Assembly (NCBI GenBank): GCA_039033415.1
Contig: JBCCCR010000037.1
Coordinates: forward strand, 1-64,000
DNA length: 64,000 nucleotides
Origin: Pseudomonadota bacterium
GTDB taxonomy: Bacteria; Pseudomonadota; Gammaproteobacteria; Xanthomonadales; SZUA-38
Direction of reading: 5' to 3'
The number at the start of each line of letters is the position of its first letter. Within the stretch, counting starts at the first letter, position 1. Made by a program: the position numbers and the translations under genes. Under the pieces are notes generated by a model that had not been told where the DNA came from, ran no database searches, and was given only the letters and a program-made list of their open reading frames with translations. Shown piece by piece: positions 15,660-24,828 of the stretch.

Positions 15660-18539
15660 GTGGATAACTATTTTATCGGCGGGGATGTCTTCAGGTCTTG
15701 GCGACAAATCACCTTTGTCGTAACGCTAGGCTTGCTCTTTGGGTCTCCGTCCATCGCACAGCCTGAAGGCGGTGAAGTCGTCGAGTCTGCGGTGGTGGAG
15801 GAGGTTGTGGTCACGGGTTCGCGAATTCGTCGCCGTGATCTCAGCTCAGTCAGTCCGCTTATCACGATTGACCGCAGCGAGCTTCAATTCGCCGGGCGGC
15901 CGACCATCGAAGAGGTGCTCAATCGGATGCCGCAGGTGACACCCGACTTTGGCCGGACCTCCAATAATCCGGGAGATGGTACCGCCAGGGTCAATCTGCG
16001 CGGTCTCGGTGCTGGTCGCACGCTGGTGCTGCTCAACGGCCGACGCCTGGCGCCCTCTGGCGTTGGCAGCGCGGTGGACTTAAACAATCTGCCAACGGGA
16101 CTGATCGACCGGGTGGAAGTGATTACGGGCGGCGCGGCGGCGGTCTACGGGGCTGACGCCGTGGCCGGCGTAGTCAACTTTATTACTCGGGATGATTTTC
16201 AGGGCCTGACGATTGAAGGTCAGTACGGGGTTACCGATTCGGGTGATGCGGAAACGCGCGACGTGAGTGTCGCTTATGGGGTGGACCTGAGCGAGGGTCG
16301 CGGACACCTGACGCTGTTTGCCAACGCCATGGAGCGCGACACGCTGCTGGCGGGTGAGCGTGCCTTTACGCAAACAGACTTGGAGGATGATCTGATGGGA
16401 GGTGTCAGGCCCCGTGGGTCGTTTGCAGTTCCCGAGTTGTTACTTTTCGCGCCAGTTGATCTGGGAATTGGCCCGGTTTTCCCCATCTTTGAGCCGGATG
16501 GGAATTTTCGCGCATTCCAGAATCCGGACGATCGCTATAACTTTGCTCCGGTCAATTACCTGCAGACGCCCCTGACGCGGTTCAGCGCTGGTCTGTTTGC
16601 CAATTTTGCGCTAACCACATCCGCCGAAGTCTACGCGGAATTGAGCTTTGCCAACAATCAGTCCGAACAGCAGTTTGCGGCGATCCCTGCGACAGGGGTA
16701 CTGACAACCAATCTGGACAATCCGCTACTGACGCCCGCTACCCGAGCGCTGCTAGCCGAAAACTTCGCGACTGGCGACAATCGCGCCAGCGTTAACTTTG
16801 GGCGTCGGCTCATCGAGGTTGGACAACGGGCGGTCGATCGAGACCGTGACTACTGGCGGACCGTGTTCGGCGTGCGCGGAACAATCTGGGGCGACTGGGG
16901 CTATGACGCATGGTTGGGCTTCACTGATGCTACCGAGCGGGAACTCCTGTTAAACGACGCTTCCCGATCTCGCCTGGCGCAAGGGTTGCTGGTTGATCCG
17001 GCGACCGGCGGTTGCATCGATCCCAGCGGGGGCTGTGTGCCCGTCAACCCGTTTGGTGCCGGCAACATCTCGCCCGAGGCCGCAGACTTTTTGCGTGTCG
17101 GCAACGTGGTCAACACGACGGAACGAACCCAAACGCTGGCAGGGGCGTTCATCACCGGCTCATTGCTTGAAGGGTGGGCGGGGCCGCTTGAGGTGGCTGC
17201 GGGCCTGACCTACCGGCGAGACGAAGGTGACTTTCAAGCTGACGACGTGCTCTCAACCGGGGACACGCTCGGGTTTCGTGGGGAGTCGGCCATCAGCGGA
17301 TCCGAGGACGTGCTCGAGGTTTACGCGGAGGCGGTGCTTCCGCTGCTCGTGGACCAGCCCGGAGCGGATTATCTCGGGCTGGAAGCGGGCCTCCGGTATT
17401 CAGACTATGACCTCGCCGGTGGCCAAACAACGCATAAACTGGGTCTTGAATGGGCGCCGGGCCCAAACTTCCGGCTGCGCGCAATGCAGCAGCGCAGCGT
17501 GCGGGCCCCAAACCTGGCCGAGCTTTTTGCCGAGCAGTTTATCGAGCTGGGGTCTGCCACGAGTGTCAATCAGCCGGACCCCTGCTCCGCGTCCCTTGAT
17601 CCGGTGGGGAACGGGATCGACGACAAATGCCGGCTGCAGGGTCTCACGGATGCTCAGCTGGGCGTTTTTGAGGCGGCTGATATCACGCCGGCCACCTTCA
17701 TTCGCGGGGGTAATCCCGAACTTCAGCCCGAAACGGCCGATACGCTGACGGTAGGGTTCGTGCTGGAGCCTGAACGTTTCGCCGGCTGGTCGCTTGCGGT
17801 GGATTACTTCGAATTTGACGTCGAGGATGCCATTGGCCAAATTGATCCGTTCTCCATCTGCTTCGATTCAACTAATACGGGTAACGTATTTTGTGAAAAC
17901 ATTCAGCGCGGGCCTGACGGCAATATCCGCGTTGTAAGCGAACCGATCAGCAACCGAGGTCTGCTTGAAGTCAATGGGATCGATACCCAGCTTCGCGTTA
18001 GCAAGGAACTGCCTCGGTCGGCGGCGCTGGGGCAGGGCAGTGCGGATCTCACCCTGACTGCTTCCTGGTCTCATCTACTGGAATACCGGCAGCAGGAGAA
18101 CCCGGTTTCTCGAGTGCTGGATTGCGCTGGTCGTTTTGGCAGGCCCTGCTTCGATGGCGAGGTTTTCGACGGTGCGCAGACGTTTCCGGAAAACCGTGTA
18201 ACCACCCAGGCCCACTATCGTGCGGGGCCCTGGTCCGCTCATGTCACCTGGCAGTGGATCGAGGGTACCGACAACGCCGCGCCCTTACGGGTAGCCTTCC
18301 AGAACCTGTCCAATCCGATACAGGGCGTACCGGACGTTGGCAGTAAAAGCTATGTTGACGTCGGTATCGGCTATGCCTTTGGTCGAGGCGCTGAGGTTAG
18401 GCTGAACGTCAACAATCTGTTTGACACCAGCCCGCCGCTCATGGCGGACGCGGTTGTGCAAAACAACACCGATTCTGGTCTCTATGATGTACTAGGCCGT
18501 AGCTTTTTCGCTTCGTTCACGACGCGATTCGGTCAGTAG
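15660..18539 (+). CDS. TonB-dependent outer-membrane receptor
   Basis: This protein of about 959 residues has a signal peptide (hydrophobic core ITFVVTLGLLFGSPSIAQ), a TonB-box-like stretch before EEVVVTGSRIRRRD, a plug domain (NNPGDGTARVNLRGLG, LVLLNGRRLAPSG, DRVEVITGGAAAVYGADAVAG) and a 22-strand-type barrel ending in phenylalanine followed by GQ. The plug belongs to the same subfamily as the receptor at 51,955. I prefer the GTG at 15660, which puts the signal peptide near the N-terminus; an ATG at 15624 would add 12 residues. It imports an unknown substrate with energy from TonB-ExbBD. No TonB genes are nearby. The upstream winged-helix/TPR regulator suggests substrate-dependent control. 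No Fur-like site is seen upstream, which argues mildly against a siderophore role. Confidence 0.93.
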   Translation: MDNYFIGGDVFRSWRQITFVVTLGLLFGSPSIAQPEGGEVVESAVVEEVVVTGSRIRRRDLSSVSPLITIDRSELQFAGRPTIEEVLNRMPQVTPDFGRTSNNPGDGTARVNLRGLGAGRTLVLLNGRRLAPSGVGSAVDLNNLPTGLIDRVEVITGGAAAVYGADAVAGVVNFITRDDFQGLTIEGQYGVTDSGDAETRDVSVAYGVDLSEGRGHLTLFANAMERDTLLAGERAFTQTDLEDDLMGGVRPRGSFAVPELLLFAPVDLGIGPVFPIFEPDGNFRAFQNPDDRYNFAPVNYLQTPLTRFSAGLFANFALTTSAEVYAELSFANNQSEQQFAAIPATGVLTTNLDNPLLTPATRALLAENFATGDNRASVNFGRRLIEVGQRAVDRDRDYWRTVFGVRGTIWGDWGYDAWLGFTDATERELLLNDASRSRLAQGLLVDPATGGCIDPSGGCVPVNPFGAGNISPEAADFLRVGNVVNTTERTQTLAGAFITGSLLEGWAGPLEVAAGLTYRRDEGDFQADDVLSTGDTLGFRGESAISGSEDVLEVYAEAVLPLLVDQPGADYLGLEAGLRYSDYDLAGGQTTHKLGLEWAPGPNFRLRAMQQRSVRAPNLAELFAEQFIELGSATSVNQPDPCSASLDPVGNGIDDKCRLQGLTDAQLGVFEAADITPATFIRGGNPELQPETADTLTVGFVLEPERFAGWSLAVDYFEFDVEDAIGQIDPFSICFDSTNTGNVFCENIQRGPDGNIRVVSEPISNRGLLEVNGIDTQLRVSKELPRSAALGQGSADLTLTASWSHLLEYRQQENPVSRVLDCAGRFGRPCFDGEVFDGAQTFPENRVTTQAHYRAGPWSAHVTWQWIEGTDNAAPLRVAFQNLSNPIQGVPDVGSKSYVDVGIGYAFGRGAEVRLNVNNLFDTSPPLMADAVVQNNTDSGLYDVLGRSFFASFTTRFGQ

Positions 18540-18810
18540 TTCGCAGGATGATAAATCGGTAAAAAAGACCGAAATAGCCCCCCCGGCCTTCACTTCTCAA
18601 GACGCTCAAGCGTACGCTTCAACGTTCCTTCAGGTTTTCTTCAGATAGATTATTTATTTTTTTCAGGCACTTATGGTGCCGTCAGGCCAACCTAAGTCCA
18701 CGGTCGAATTTCGGCTGAACGCGCCGAACAAGCGGTCGGCGCGCAACTGGAACAGGGTCGCGGAAGCACCCGGCCGGGCCTCAACCGGTTCAATTTAGGA
18801 GGAAAGCCTG
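18540..18810. other. Intergenic region upstream of the UrcA-family gene
   Basis: A weak hairpin (TCGGT at 18556-18560 with ACCGA at 18568-18572) follows the receptor stop and may be a poor terminator. An AT-rich tract near 18648-18665 may belong to the promoter of the next gene. Nothing else is recognised. Confidence 0.3.
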
Positions 18811-19143
18811 ATGAAAAGAATTTCGAAGCTGTTGCTTGGAACCACTGTGGCGGTGATCGCGGGAACTGCAATGGCAGGCACGACCAGCGAGGAAATGTCA
18901 GTCAGCATCCGATACGAGCCCGGGATGTCGGTCCCTGAGCTCTACGAACGAATCAAGTTTAAGGCGGCGCAGGCTTGCAAAGTCAAAGGGGTCGAAGGCT
19001 ACTGGAGCCACGGTCACGAACGAACCTGTCGGCGCGAGGTGGCTACCAATGCCGTCAAGCATTTTGCGATCGACGAGCTGACGGCTATGCACGCCAAAAT
19101 GGGGCCGCAGGAGAGCTACACTCAACGGCAGCCTAACCCATGA
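18811..19143 (+). CDS. UrcA-family exported protein
   Basis: This 110-residue protein has a clear signal peptide (KRISKLLLGTTVAVIAGTAMAG). The mature part has the UrcA-family outline: a VSIRYEP strand, an LYERIKFKAAQACK helix with the first cysteine, and TCRREVATNAV with the second, likely a disulfide pair. The family was named from a uranium-responsive Caulobacter gene but is widespread, and its biochemical role is unknown. The ATG is preceded by a perfect AGGAGG. The stop overlaps the next start as ATGA, so the winged-helix regulator downstream is translationally coupled to it. That pairing suggests the regulator and this exported protein act in one response. Confidence 0.8.
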   Translation: MKRISKLLLGTTVAVIAGTAMAGTTSEEMSVSIRYEPGMSVPELYERIKFKAAQACKVKGVEGYWSHGHERTCRREVATNAVKHFAIDELTAMHAKMGPQESYTQRQPNP

Positions 19144-20165
19144 GTGAGGAGGTGGCCTTAGGTCGTGGTGCGCCGGGTGCTGGCCATCCGGCTTTGAGCA
19201 CCAGGTCTCTGTCTGTTGGCGGAGGCTTGGCGCATCTCCCGTCGGCCCGGCAAAAATCGCTTCCCCCCGCACACGCTCCAACTCGCGCTGCCGCTGAATT
19301 GCCGCCGGTCTATCGATTTGGTGTTTTCACGCTGGATGTTAAGGCTGGGATGTTGCGAAAGGGTAACTCGCAGGTTCATCTTCGGCCGAGGTCGTTTCGT
19401 TTACTCGAATATTTTGTGCGCAATCACGGCCAGGTGAAATCGAAATCGGAGATCATCGACGCAGTGTGGGGGCCGGTCGCAATTACAGACGATACGGTGA
19501 CCCAGAGCGTTGTCGACATTCGACGAGCACTGGGCGACACCGACCGCTCGATGGTCAAAACGTTGCCGCGCCGCGGCTACATGTTCAATGTTGAGGTGAG
19601 TCTTGAAGACTCTGAGTCCTCTGACCAACCGGCTAGGGTTAACCGACCGTTCGGACATTCGGCCGGACTGCTGACGCTTGGGGTGGCCGCGCTGCTAAGT
19701 GGCATCTTTGCATTGTTCTGGTATGAAAGAGAATCTGGCCCGCCATACTCGATCGCGGTTTTGTCTTTTGACGACCTAAGCCCAAATCGGAGCCTTCGAT
19801 ATTTTGCCGATGGCGTCTCGCAGGAAGTGCTACATGCGCTGGCGCAGCTCCCAAACCTTAGGGTGGTGGCCCATCGCGGGCCTGAGTTGCTGCCGGTCGC
19901 CGCCCCTGACGTAGCTGAATGTGGCAGCAGTGATCTGGAGACGACTTACGTCCTTGAGGGTAGTGTGCGCCAGTTTGGTGGGCACTTTCGGATTTCTGCT
20001 CAGTTGATCGAAACCAGAACCCGGGCTCAACTCTGGTCTGAGACATTTGCAGCGGACCGCAGCAAACTATTCGCGGCCCAAGACCAGCTCGCGTCAGCTG
20101 TGGCGCAGGTGCTGAAAATGAGGATGTCTCAGGGGTCAGCCCTACCCAATACCGGTGGCGCGTAA
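19140..20165 (+). CDS. Winged-helix regulator with one membrane segment and TolB-like domain
   Basis: This 341-residue CadC-like protein has a winged-helix domain at about residues 58-155 (YRFGVFTLDVKAGML through LPRRGYMFNVEV), a single membrane helix at about 176-195 (LLTLGVAALLSGIFALFWY) and a periplasmic TolB/FlgO-like domain (SIAVLSFDDLS, ADGVSQEVLHALAQL, YVLEGSVRQFGGHFRISAQL). Unlike its 863-residue relative at 13,011, it lacks the TPR region. The start ATG overlaps the UrcA-family stop by four bases. The first 55 residues are low-complexity and unlike the family, so translation could begin further in, but the ATGA junction supports the long form. It probably senses an envelope signal and regulates nearby genes; which ones is not shown. 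Confidence 0.85.
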   Translation: MSEEVALGRGAPGAGHPALSTRSLSVGGGLAHLPSARQKSLPPAHAPTRAAAELPPVYRFGVFTLDVKAGMLRKGNSQVHLRPRSFRLLEYFVRNHGQVKSKSEIIDAVWGPVAITDDTVTQSVVDIRRALGDTDRSMVKTLPRRGYMFNVEVSLEDSESSDQPARVNRPFGHSAGLLTLGVAALLSGIFALFWYERESGPPYSIAVLSFDDLSPNRSLRYFADGVSQEVLHALAQLPNLRVVAHRGPELLPVAAPDVAECGSSDLETTYVLEGSVRQFGGHFRISAQLIETRTRAQLWSETFAADRSKLFAAQDQLASAVAQVLKMRMSQGSALPNTGGA

Positions 20166-20237
20166 GATTGTGAGTTTCGGGCGCCTACACTTGTCGATTA
20201 TCGGAAAACGCCGCGCGGCCTTCCCGCGCCGGGTCCG

Positions 20238-20999
20238 CTAGGGCGCAAACCCCGCCGCTTCAATAAGGGCGACCATGTCCCTTGGAAGCGTCGCAAACCC
20301 AGGGGCTTCCTTTTCCATCCACAATCGCAACGATTCAGGCACGGTGTCCCAAGATGTCGCCCGGTAGCTGGTCAAACGGATCATGACCGGTCCGTTAGAG
20401 ATACCGGGATGGGGTGGCTCGGTTTCAGCAAACTCAGCCCTGGCGGCCGCTTCTGGAGCGGTTGCCGTTCGGTCTACGGTCCATCGGTATTCGAGGACGC
20501 TGCGTCCATCGTCGGCTTTATAGGAAGTGCCGCGAAGGCAGGACAAGACCGGCCCCTGGTTCTCGCAGGTGACCTCTCCGGGGATGGTGCGCGGCGGCGC
20601 TGAGTTGTTGGGACTGCCAAAGCGGTAAACAAAGCCGTCCTCGGTGAAGCTATAGGCGCTGACGACGGTCAGGGCAACGGGGTCGCTGCCGGGGTAGACC
20701 GTCAATACCGCATGGGTTTCGGGATGCCGATAGAGAAGCATCGCGCGGGCAATATGGTAGATCGTGCCGGGCTCTGATTTCGACGGTACCGCCTGCGCAA
20801 TCTCGTGACCCTCAAGTCTCGCCACGACCTCACCGCTGTCAGTGTCATAAGCTATCCCCGAAGAAACGCGATGGATGACCTCGCCATCCCCAGCGCGACC
20901 CCAGACATAGTCAGCAAAATGCTCCCGCTCCATGGCGGTAGCCGAAGATCCCAGCAGGACTAAGGTACAAACGGCCGCACAGAGTGGTCCAGTCGCCAT
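20238..20999 (-). CDS. Exported protein of unknown function, partner of the DUF1838-like gene
   Basis: This 253-residue protein has a signal peptide (CAAVCTLVLLGSSATAM). I do not recognise the mature domain with confidence. Parts (FADYVWGRAGDGEVIHRVSSGIAYD, then a beta-rich core and an ending with PESLRLWMEKEAPGF) have the flavour of a diverged DUF1838 protein. Two cysteines (in GEVTCENQGPVLSCLRG) may form a disulfide. The start lies 14 bases after the stop of the DUF1838-like gene on the same strand, so the two form one operon. It may have arisen from its neighbour by duplication; this would need profile comparison. Confidence 0.7.
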   Translation of the reverse strand: MATGPLCAAVCTLVLLGSSATAMEREHFADYVWGRAGDGEVIHRVSSGIAYDTDSGEVVARLEGHEIAQAVPSKSEPGTIYHIARAMLLYRHPETHAVLTVYPGSDPVALTVVSAYSFTEDGFVYRFGSPNNSAPPRTIPGEVTCENQGPVLSCLRGTSYKADDGRSVLEYRWTVDRTATAPEAAARAEFAETEPPHPGISNGPVMIRLTSYRATSWDTVPESLRLWMEKEAPGFATLPRDMVALIEAAGFAP

Positions 21000-21013
21000 A
21001 GAGTCAGGCCACG

Positions 21014-22000
21014 CTAGCCGGCGTTTCTTGGCGGCTGTGGTTTCATTTCCCGCTCATAGACTTCGTAGCTGGAAACGTTAGGCTCCTGCCATTCGCTCGG
21101 CGCCGCAAGGTAATCCGAGAAGTTTGCCTTCGTGTATTCCAATATGTGTGGTGGCAGTCCTTCCACGCCTTCTTTCATCCGACGGGTCACCGTCTTATAG
21201 AACAGGTGGCCCGGGGTTTGCCCCATCAACATCCAGGGCAGCCAGGGTGAAATGCGCTGCCATGATCCGGACGCCTGCACGGCGGTTTGTTTGGGATCCA
21301 TCAGATCCGAGAGCGTTGTGTGGATTTGGATGGCTTCCATTACCTGGGTGATCTCGCCATGCGACTCGCGAGGCCATTCGTCGGGCTGGAGCACCGCGGG
21401 GTGGGCGGTGTTGACGCCAAAATCGACCACCGCGTTGTCGCCCATGACCAGCCATGGAAAAACGAATGGAAAGGTGACCTTCTCCGGGCCCACGCCGAAC
21501 GAATAGGTGGGCGCCCAGGTGGAGTTCACAACGTCATTGTGCACCGGGACAACCTTGACCTTTTCATCGCTGAGCGGGTTGTGCCACTCGTCCATGACTT
21601 CGCCGGTTTTGAGGTCGGTGTAGTACGCCACTTCTTTGTGGAGCTTGCGCCAGGCGTATTCGCCCACCTGAATTGTGCGGGTCATGCCGAAGCCTTCAAA
21701 GCCAAACAGGGGCTCGAGCCGCTGCTTGGGGCCAACATAGGCGAGCACGTTGCCTTTGAAGTAGCCGCAGGACTCGACCCCATCCCGCGTGTCGGCCATC
21801 AATTTACAAAAGGCGAGGGTGTTATGTTCAGCGCGTTTTGGATCGAACGTGCCGTCAAAATCCAGAGCCGTGTTATAGCCGTTCGACCTGGCGGCGGCCG
21901 GGGCTGAGGAGAGGCCCGCGGCGGCGGCGGCTAAACCCAGGCCCACGCCTAAGGCTTGGCGTCGGTTCATGAGGATCTTGTCTACGGACGATACGATCAT
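21014..22000 (-). CDS. DUF1838 family protein with twin-arginine signal
   Basis: This 328-residue protein resembles the DUF1838 family, whose function is not established. The N-terminus carries a Tat-type signal, NRRQALGVG followed by a hydrophobic Ala/Gly/Leu stretch and AAARS, which suggests export in folded form, perhaps with a cofactor. The body is rich in Trp, Tyr and Pro (WHNPLSDEKVKVVPVHND, WLPWMLMGQTPGHLFYKT). The start at 22000 has GAGG nine bases upstream; an internal ATG at 21970 would begin right at the twin arginines. It is divergent from the NTF2-like gene and part of the metabolic cluster. A small-molecule binding or redox role is possible but not shown. Confidence 0.82.
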   Translation of the reverse strand: MIVSSVDKILMNRRQALGVGLGLAAAAAGLSSAPAAARSNGYNTALDFDGTFDPKRAEHNTLAFCKLMADTRDGVESCGYFKGNVLAYVGPKQRLEPLFGFEGFGMTRTIQVGEYAWRKLHKEVAYYTDLKTGEVMDEWHNPLSDEKVKVVPVHNDVVNSTWAPTYSFGVGPEKVTFPFVFPWLVMGDNAVVDFGVNTAHPAVLQPDEWPRESHGEITQVMEAIQIHTTLSDLMDPKQTAVQASGSWQRISPWLPWMLMGQTPGHLFYKTVTRRMKEGVEGLPPHILEYTKANFSDYLAAPSEWQEPNVSSYEVYEREMKPQPPRNAG

Positions 22001-22155
22001 GATGGTTTACCTCTTCGGAACGCCGCTGCTACGGAAGCTGATGCGTCGAGTATAGAATTCGCGCTATGACAGTGTCGAACGGGTGAATGTTGCCTACGGC
22101 CTAGCACGCCGGCATCCGAAGTACGGCGTTTCTTTTGACTTCGAAGGAGAATGTG

Positions 22156-22638
22156 ATGGCAGTAGAGCAGGATATCGAGTCCGCGCTCCTGGCTTATGCG
22201 GAAGCCTGGCGACTCAACAGCGCCAGCGCGCTGGTCGAGCACTGGTCGGAAAATCAGTTTGCGTACTACAAGGCTGAAGAGATTCGCACCTTCTACACCG
22301 ACTGGTCTCAGGTGCTCGCCTACTGGGCGCAAAACGAAGGTCTGCACGAGGACATTCGCCTGCAGCTTTCGGGCATGAAACACATTCCGCTGGAGCCCGA
22401 ACGTTGTATGGTGGCGATGGATATGAATTGGGATATTCGCTTCTCGACCGATGCCAGGCTTGCTGACGGAATGCCTTTTCATCATCGCGGCAAGGCCATG
22501 GGCGGCTTCAACCGGGTGCTGACGATGCTCGTGCTCAACGACGGCTACTGGAAGCTCGCGGGCTGGAGCGAAACCCCGGACGCCGCGATTACCTATATGA
22601 CCGATCTGTACTACCGAACGGCGGCAGAGGATTTTTGA
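22156..22638 (+). CDS. NTF2-like / SnoaL-like protein
   Basis: This 160-residue cytoplasmic protein has the alpha-helix-then-curved-sheet pattern of the NTF2-like superfamily (IESALLAYAEAWRLNSASALVEHW, then FNRVLTMLVLNDGYWKLAGWSE). Members include SnoaL-type cyclases, ketosteroid isomerases and simple binding proteins, so a reaction cannot be assigned from fold alone. I chose the ATG at 22156 because AGGAGA lies just upstream; the frame is open a little further. It is divergent from the DUF1838-like operon and followed by the cupin gene at 22,663 after 24 bases, probably in the same transcript. Its place in the cluster suggests it handles a pathway intermediate. Confidence 0.75.
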   Translation: MAVEQDIESALLAYAEAWRLNSASALVEHWSENQFAYYKAEEIRTFYTDWSQVLAYWAQNEGLHEDIRLQLSGMKHIPLEPERCMVAMDMNWDIRFSTDARLADGMPFHHRGKAMGGFNRVLTMLVLNDGYWKLAGWSETPDAAITYMTDLYYRTAAEDF

Positions 22639-22662
22639 TTCTTCACGATCTTGAGGTCTTGG

Positions 22663-23595
22663 ATGATGATTGATGGTGCTGCGCCCATGTCCCGCGATGC
22701 GAGAACGCCGGGCACAGTCAGCGCAACAGGCTCGCTGTGGGTGCGTTTGGCGATGCTTTTAGGGTTGCTTGTCCCGGCGGCTGGCCTCGCTGGCGACGTA
22801 ACGCCCCGGGCGGATGTGCAGTTTGTGCCGCTCAACCCACTTCGCGGCGACGCCAGTCCCCAAGCAGGCGCATTGTGGGGCAACATACGCAAAGACACGC
22901 CGACCGGGGCGATCATTGTTTTCAAACCCAACTTTTCCTCACCGCCCCACATTCACAACATTACTTATCGAGGCGTTGTGATTGAGGGCGTTGTCCACAA
23001 CGACGATCCGGGTGCGGAGAAGCTCTGGTTGGGGCCGGGTTCTTTTTGGGTCCAACCGGCCGGTGAACCCCATATCACCGCTGCGGGCGAAGACGGCGCG
23101 ACCATCTTTCTCGAGATTTTGAGCGGTCCCTACCTCGTGCGCCCGACGGATGAGGCGTTCGACTCTGGCGATCGTCCGCTCAACGTCGACGCAACCAATC
23201 TTGTCTGGCTGACGGGGTCCGACACCGCGTGGATCAAAACCCCCAGCGAACCGAAGGCTGGTGGCCCGGCGATAGCGCATCTTTGGGGTGGGCCGGGGCA
23301 GGGTGAGCAAAACGGCACGCTCTTAAGGCTGCCGTCCGGTTTTCGCGGCGAGCCTAAGAGCGCCAGCGACAGCATCAACGCGGTCGTGATCGTTGGGCGA
23401 CTTGCTCTCAGCGATATGCCGCCTAGCGCGTTACTTAAGCCTGGCGCCTTTCTACAATTTGAACAGGATGATCCTCAGCCACTGGCTTGCGAGGGTGAAG
23501 AAGCCTGTCAGCTTTATCTGTCGACCACCGGTCCCTACCGGCTCACCGAGACCGCGGAAGCGATGATGGAGGAAGCTGGCGGAAGCCGTCCTTAG
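22663..23595 (+). CDS. Exported cupin protein, DUF4437-like
   Basis: This 310-residue protein has a hydrophobic N-terminal signal (LWVRLAMLLGLLVPAAGLAG, about residues 25-44) and a two-part cupin body. The first half carries the metal-binding pattern PPHIHNITYRGVVIEGVVHN with a later PHI (in GEPHITAAGED). The second half repeats the fold (GGPAIAHLWGGPGQGEQNGTLLRLP) with fewer metal ligands. This matches DUF4437-type double cupins, whose reaction is unknown. Start: ATG at 22663 with GAGG seven bases upstream; nearby ATGs at 22666 and 22687 are alternatives. Export separates it from the three small cytoplasmic cupins of the same cluster. It may bind or oxidise the compound taken up by the TonB receptor. 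Confidence 0.78.
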   Translation: MMIDGAAPMSRDARTPGTVSATGSLWVRLAMLLGLLVPAAGLAGDVTPRADVQFVPLNPLRGDASPQAGALWGNIRKDTPTGAIIVFKPNFSSPPHIHNITYRGVVIEGVVHNDDPGAEKLWLGPGSFWVQPAGEPHITAAGEDGATIFLEILSGPYLVRPTDEAFDSGDRPLNVDATNLVWLTGSDTAWIKTPSEPKAGGPAIAHLWGGPGQGEQNGTLLRLPSGFRGEPKSASDSINAVVIVGRLALSDMPPSALLKPGAFLQFEQDDPQPLACEGEEACQLYLSTTGPYRLTETAEAMMEEAGGSRP

Positions 23596-23641
23596 GGTAG
23601 ACAGGCTGTTCATCAGCCCGGTATCGCGGCCGCAAAATAGC

Positions 23642-23663
23642 GTCAGTCATATTCATGGCTGAC
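23642..23663. promoter_or_regulatory. Inverted repeat upstream of the LuxR-type gene
   Basis: GTCAGTCAT (23642-23650) and ATGGCTGAC (23655-23663) form a nine-pair dyad with one G-T pair, about 80 bases before the regulator start. It has no T-run, so it is more like an operator than a terminator. Whether the adjacent regulator binds it is a guess. Confidence 0.3.
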
Positions 23664-23745
23664 CGTCTTCTCAATTTGCGGGTCAACTAGCCCCAACGGC
23701 GAACGTGATACGCTTTAGCTGGATTGGCAGCAACCGGGTGCACCC

Positions 23746-24810
23746 ATGTCACAGGCAGCTCGAGTAGATTCGCAGAGCGTTATCGAGTCACTGGCGCACG
23801 TATGTTCATGCCCCGAATTCTCGACGCTGGGTCCGGAAGCGTTGTCGCCGTTGATGCACTCCTTTAAGTCCAGCAGCCTGCTGCTGTTGTCCCAGGAAAA
23901 TCGATCAGACCCTGACGTTCGAGAGCTTAAGGTCGCCATCAATCAGCCCCAACAGGCGTTAGATCGGTACTATCTGCGCTATCGCAAAAGTGATCCGGTG
24001 CTGCGTCACAACGCCGATACAACGGAAAATCCCAAGTGCAGCGTTTTTCGCTACTCAGACCTAGCGGTGGATATCGATCCGGATTTTTCGGACTTCCTCT
24101 CGGGCACTAACGTGAAACATATGTTGGTTCTGGGCATTCCGCTCGATCACCAACGCAATAGCCGCTTACTGATGGCCATTCACCGAGACCATTCGTTGTC
24201 GGACTTTACCAGCGACGACTGCCAGCTTGGCGAACAGGTCGGCACCATTTTGCGGCAGTCGTTCCAGGGCATGCTGCTGAGAGAACAGGATCGTGAGATT
24301 CAGCATTTCACCCAGTCTTTTATCGGTGAGGTGTCTCGCCAGCCCCTGGTACTGGTCGACGGCAGTTGCCGTCCGATCGACGCCACCACCAGCGCCAAGA
24401 ACCACCCGCTGTTCGGCGCCATAGAGTCCCCGACACCTGCTTTGGCGGAACAACTGGCGACGTTTTTGGCGTCCGCGGACGACCTGGGGTCAATTGCTAT
24501 TCCCGGCCAAGAACCCGGGATTTCAGCTCGGGTTCGGCGGATTCAATCCGCGCGAAAACTGGCCCTGATTTCGCTTCCCGTCGGCTCCAGCAAAGAGGTG
24601 CCGGACTGGAAACTTCTAACGCCGCGTCAGCTGCAGGTCACCAGTCTCCTGGCCGGCGGGGCCAGGAATTGTCAGATTGCCGCGGAGCTAGGCGTGAGCG
24701 AAAACACTGTCGTTAACCACCTATGTGCGGTCTATGAAAAGCTGCAGATTCGCGGCCGCATGGAACTGGCGATTCAGTGGAACAATAACCCGCCAGACCC
24801 CTCAGCCTGA
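23746..24810 (+). CDS. LuxR-type transcriptional regulator
   Basis: This 354-residue protein has a C-terminal LuxR-type helix-turn-helix at about residues 285-345 (LTPRQLQVTSLLAGG, then IAAELGVSENTVVNHLCAVYEKLQI). The N-terminal 270 residues form a sensor region I cannot assign; it is not a receiver domain, since the usual Asp/Lys pattern is missing, and it is longer than a typical acyl-homoserine-lactone binder. It may be a GAF/PAS-like ligand-binding fold. It sits between the exported cupin and the small cupin (convergent, 18 bases apart) and is the only regulator gene in the 20-33 kb cluster, so it is the likely controller. A dyad at 23642-23663 could be its site. Confidence 0.88.
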   Translation: MSQAARVDSQSVIESLAHVCSCPEFSTLGPEALSPLMHSFKSSSLLLLSQENRSDPDVRELKVAINQPQQALDRYYLRYRKSDPVLRHNADTTENPKCSVFRYSDLAVDIDPDFSDFLSGTNVKHMLVLGIPLDHQRNSRLLMAIHRDHSLSDFTSDDCQLGEQVGTILRQSFQGMLLREQDREIQHFTQSFIGEVSRQPLVLVDGSCRPIDATTSAKNHPLFGAIESPTPALAEQLATFLASADDLGSIAIPGQEPGISARVRRIQSARKLALISLPVGSSKEVPDWKLLTPRQLQVTSLLAGGARNCQIAAELGVSENTVVNHLCAVYEKLQIRGRMELAIQWNNNPPDPSA

Positions 24811-24828
24811 TTCCATTCGCGAAGCCTT

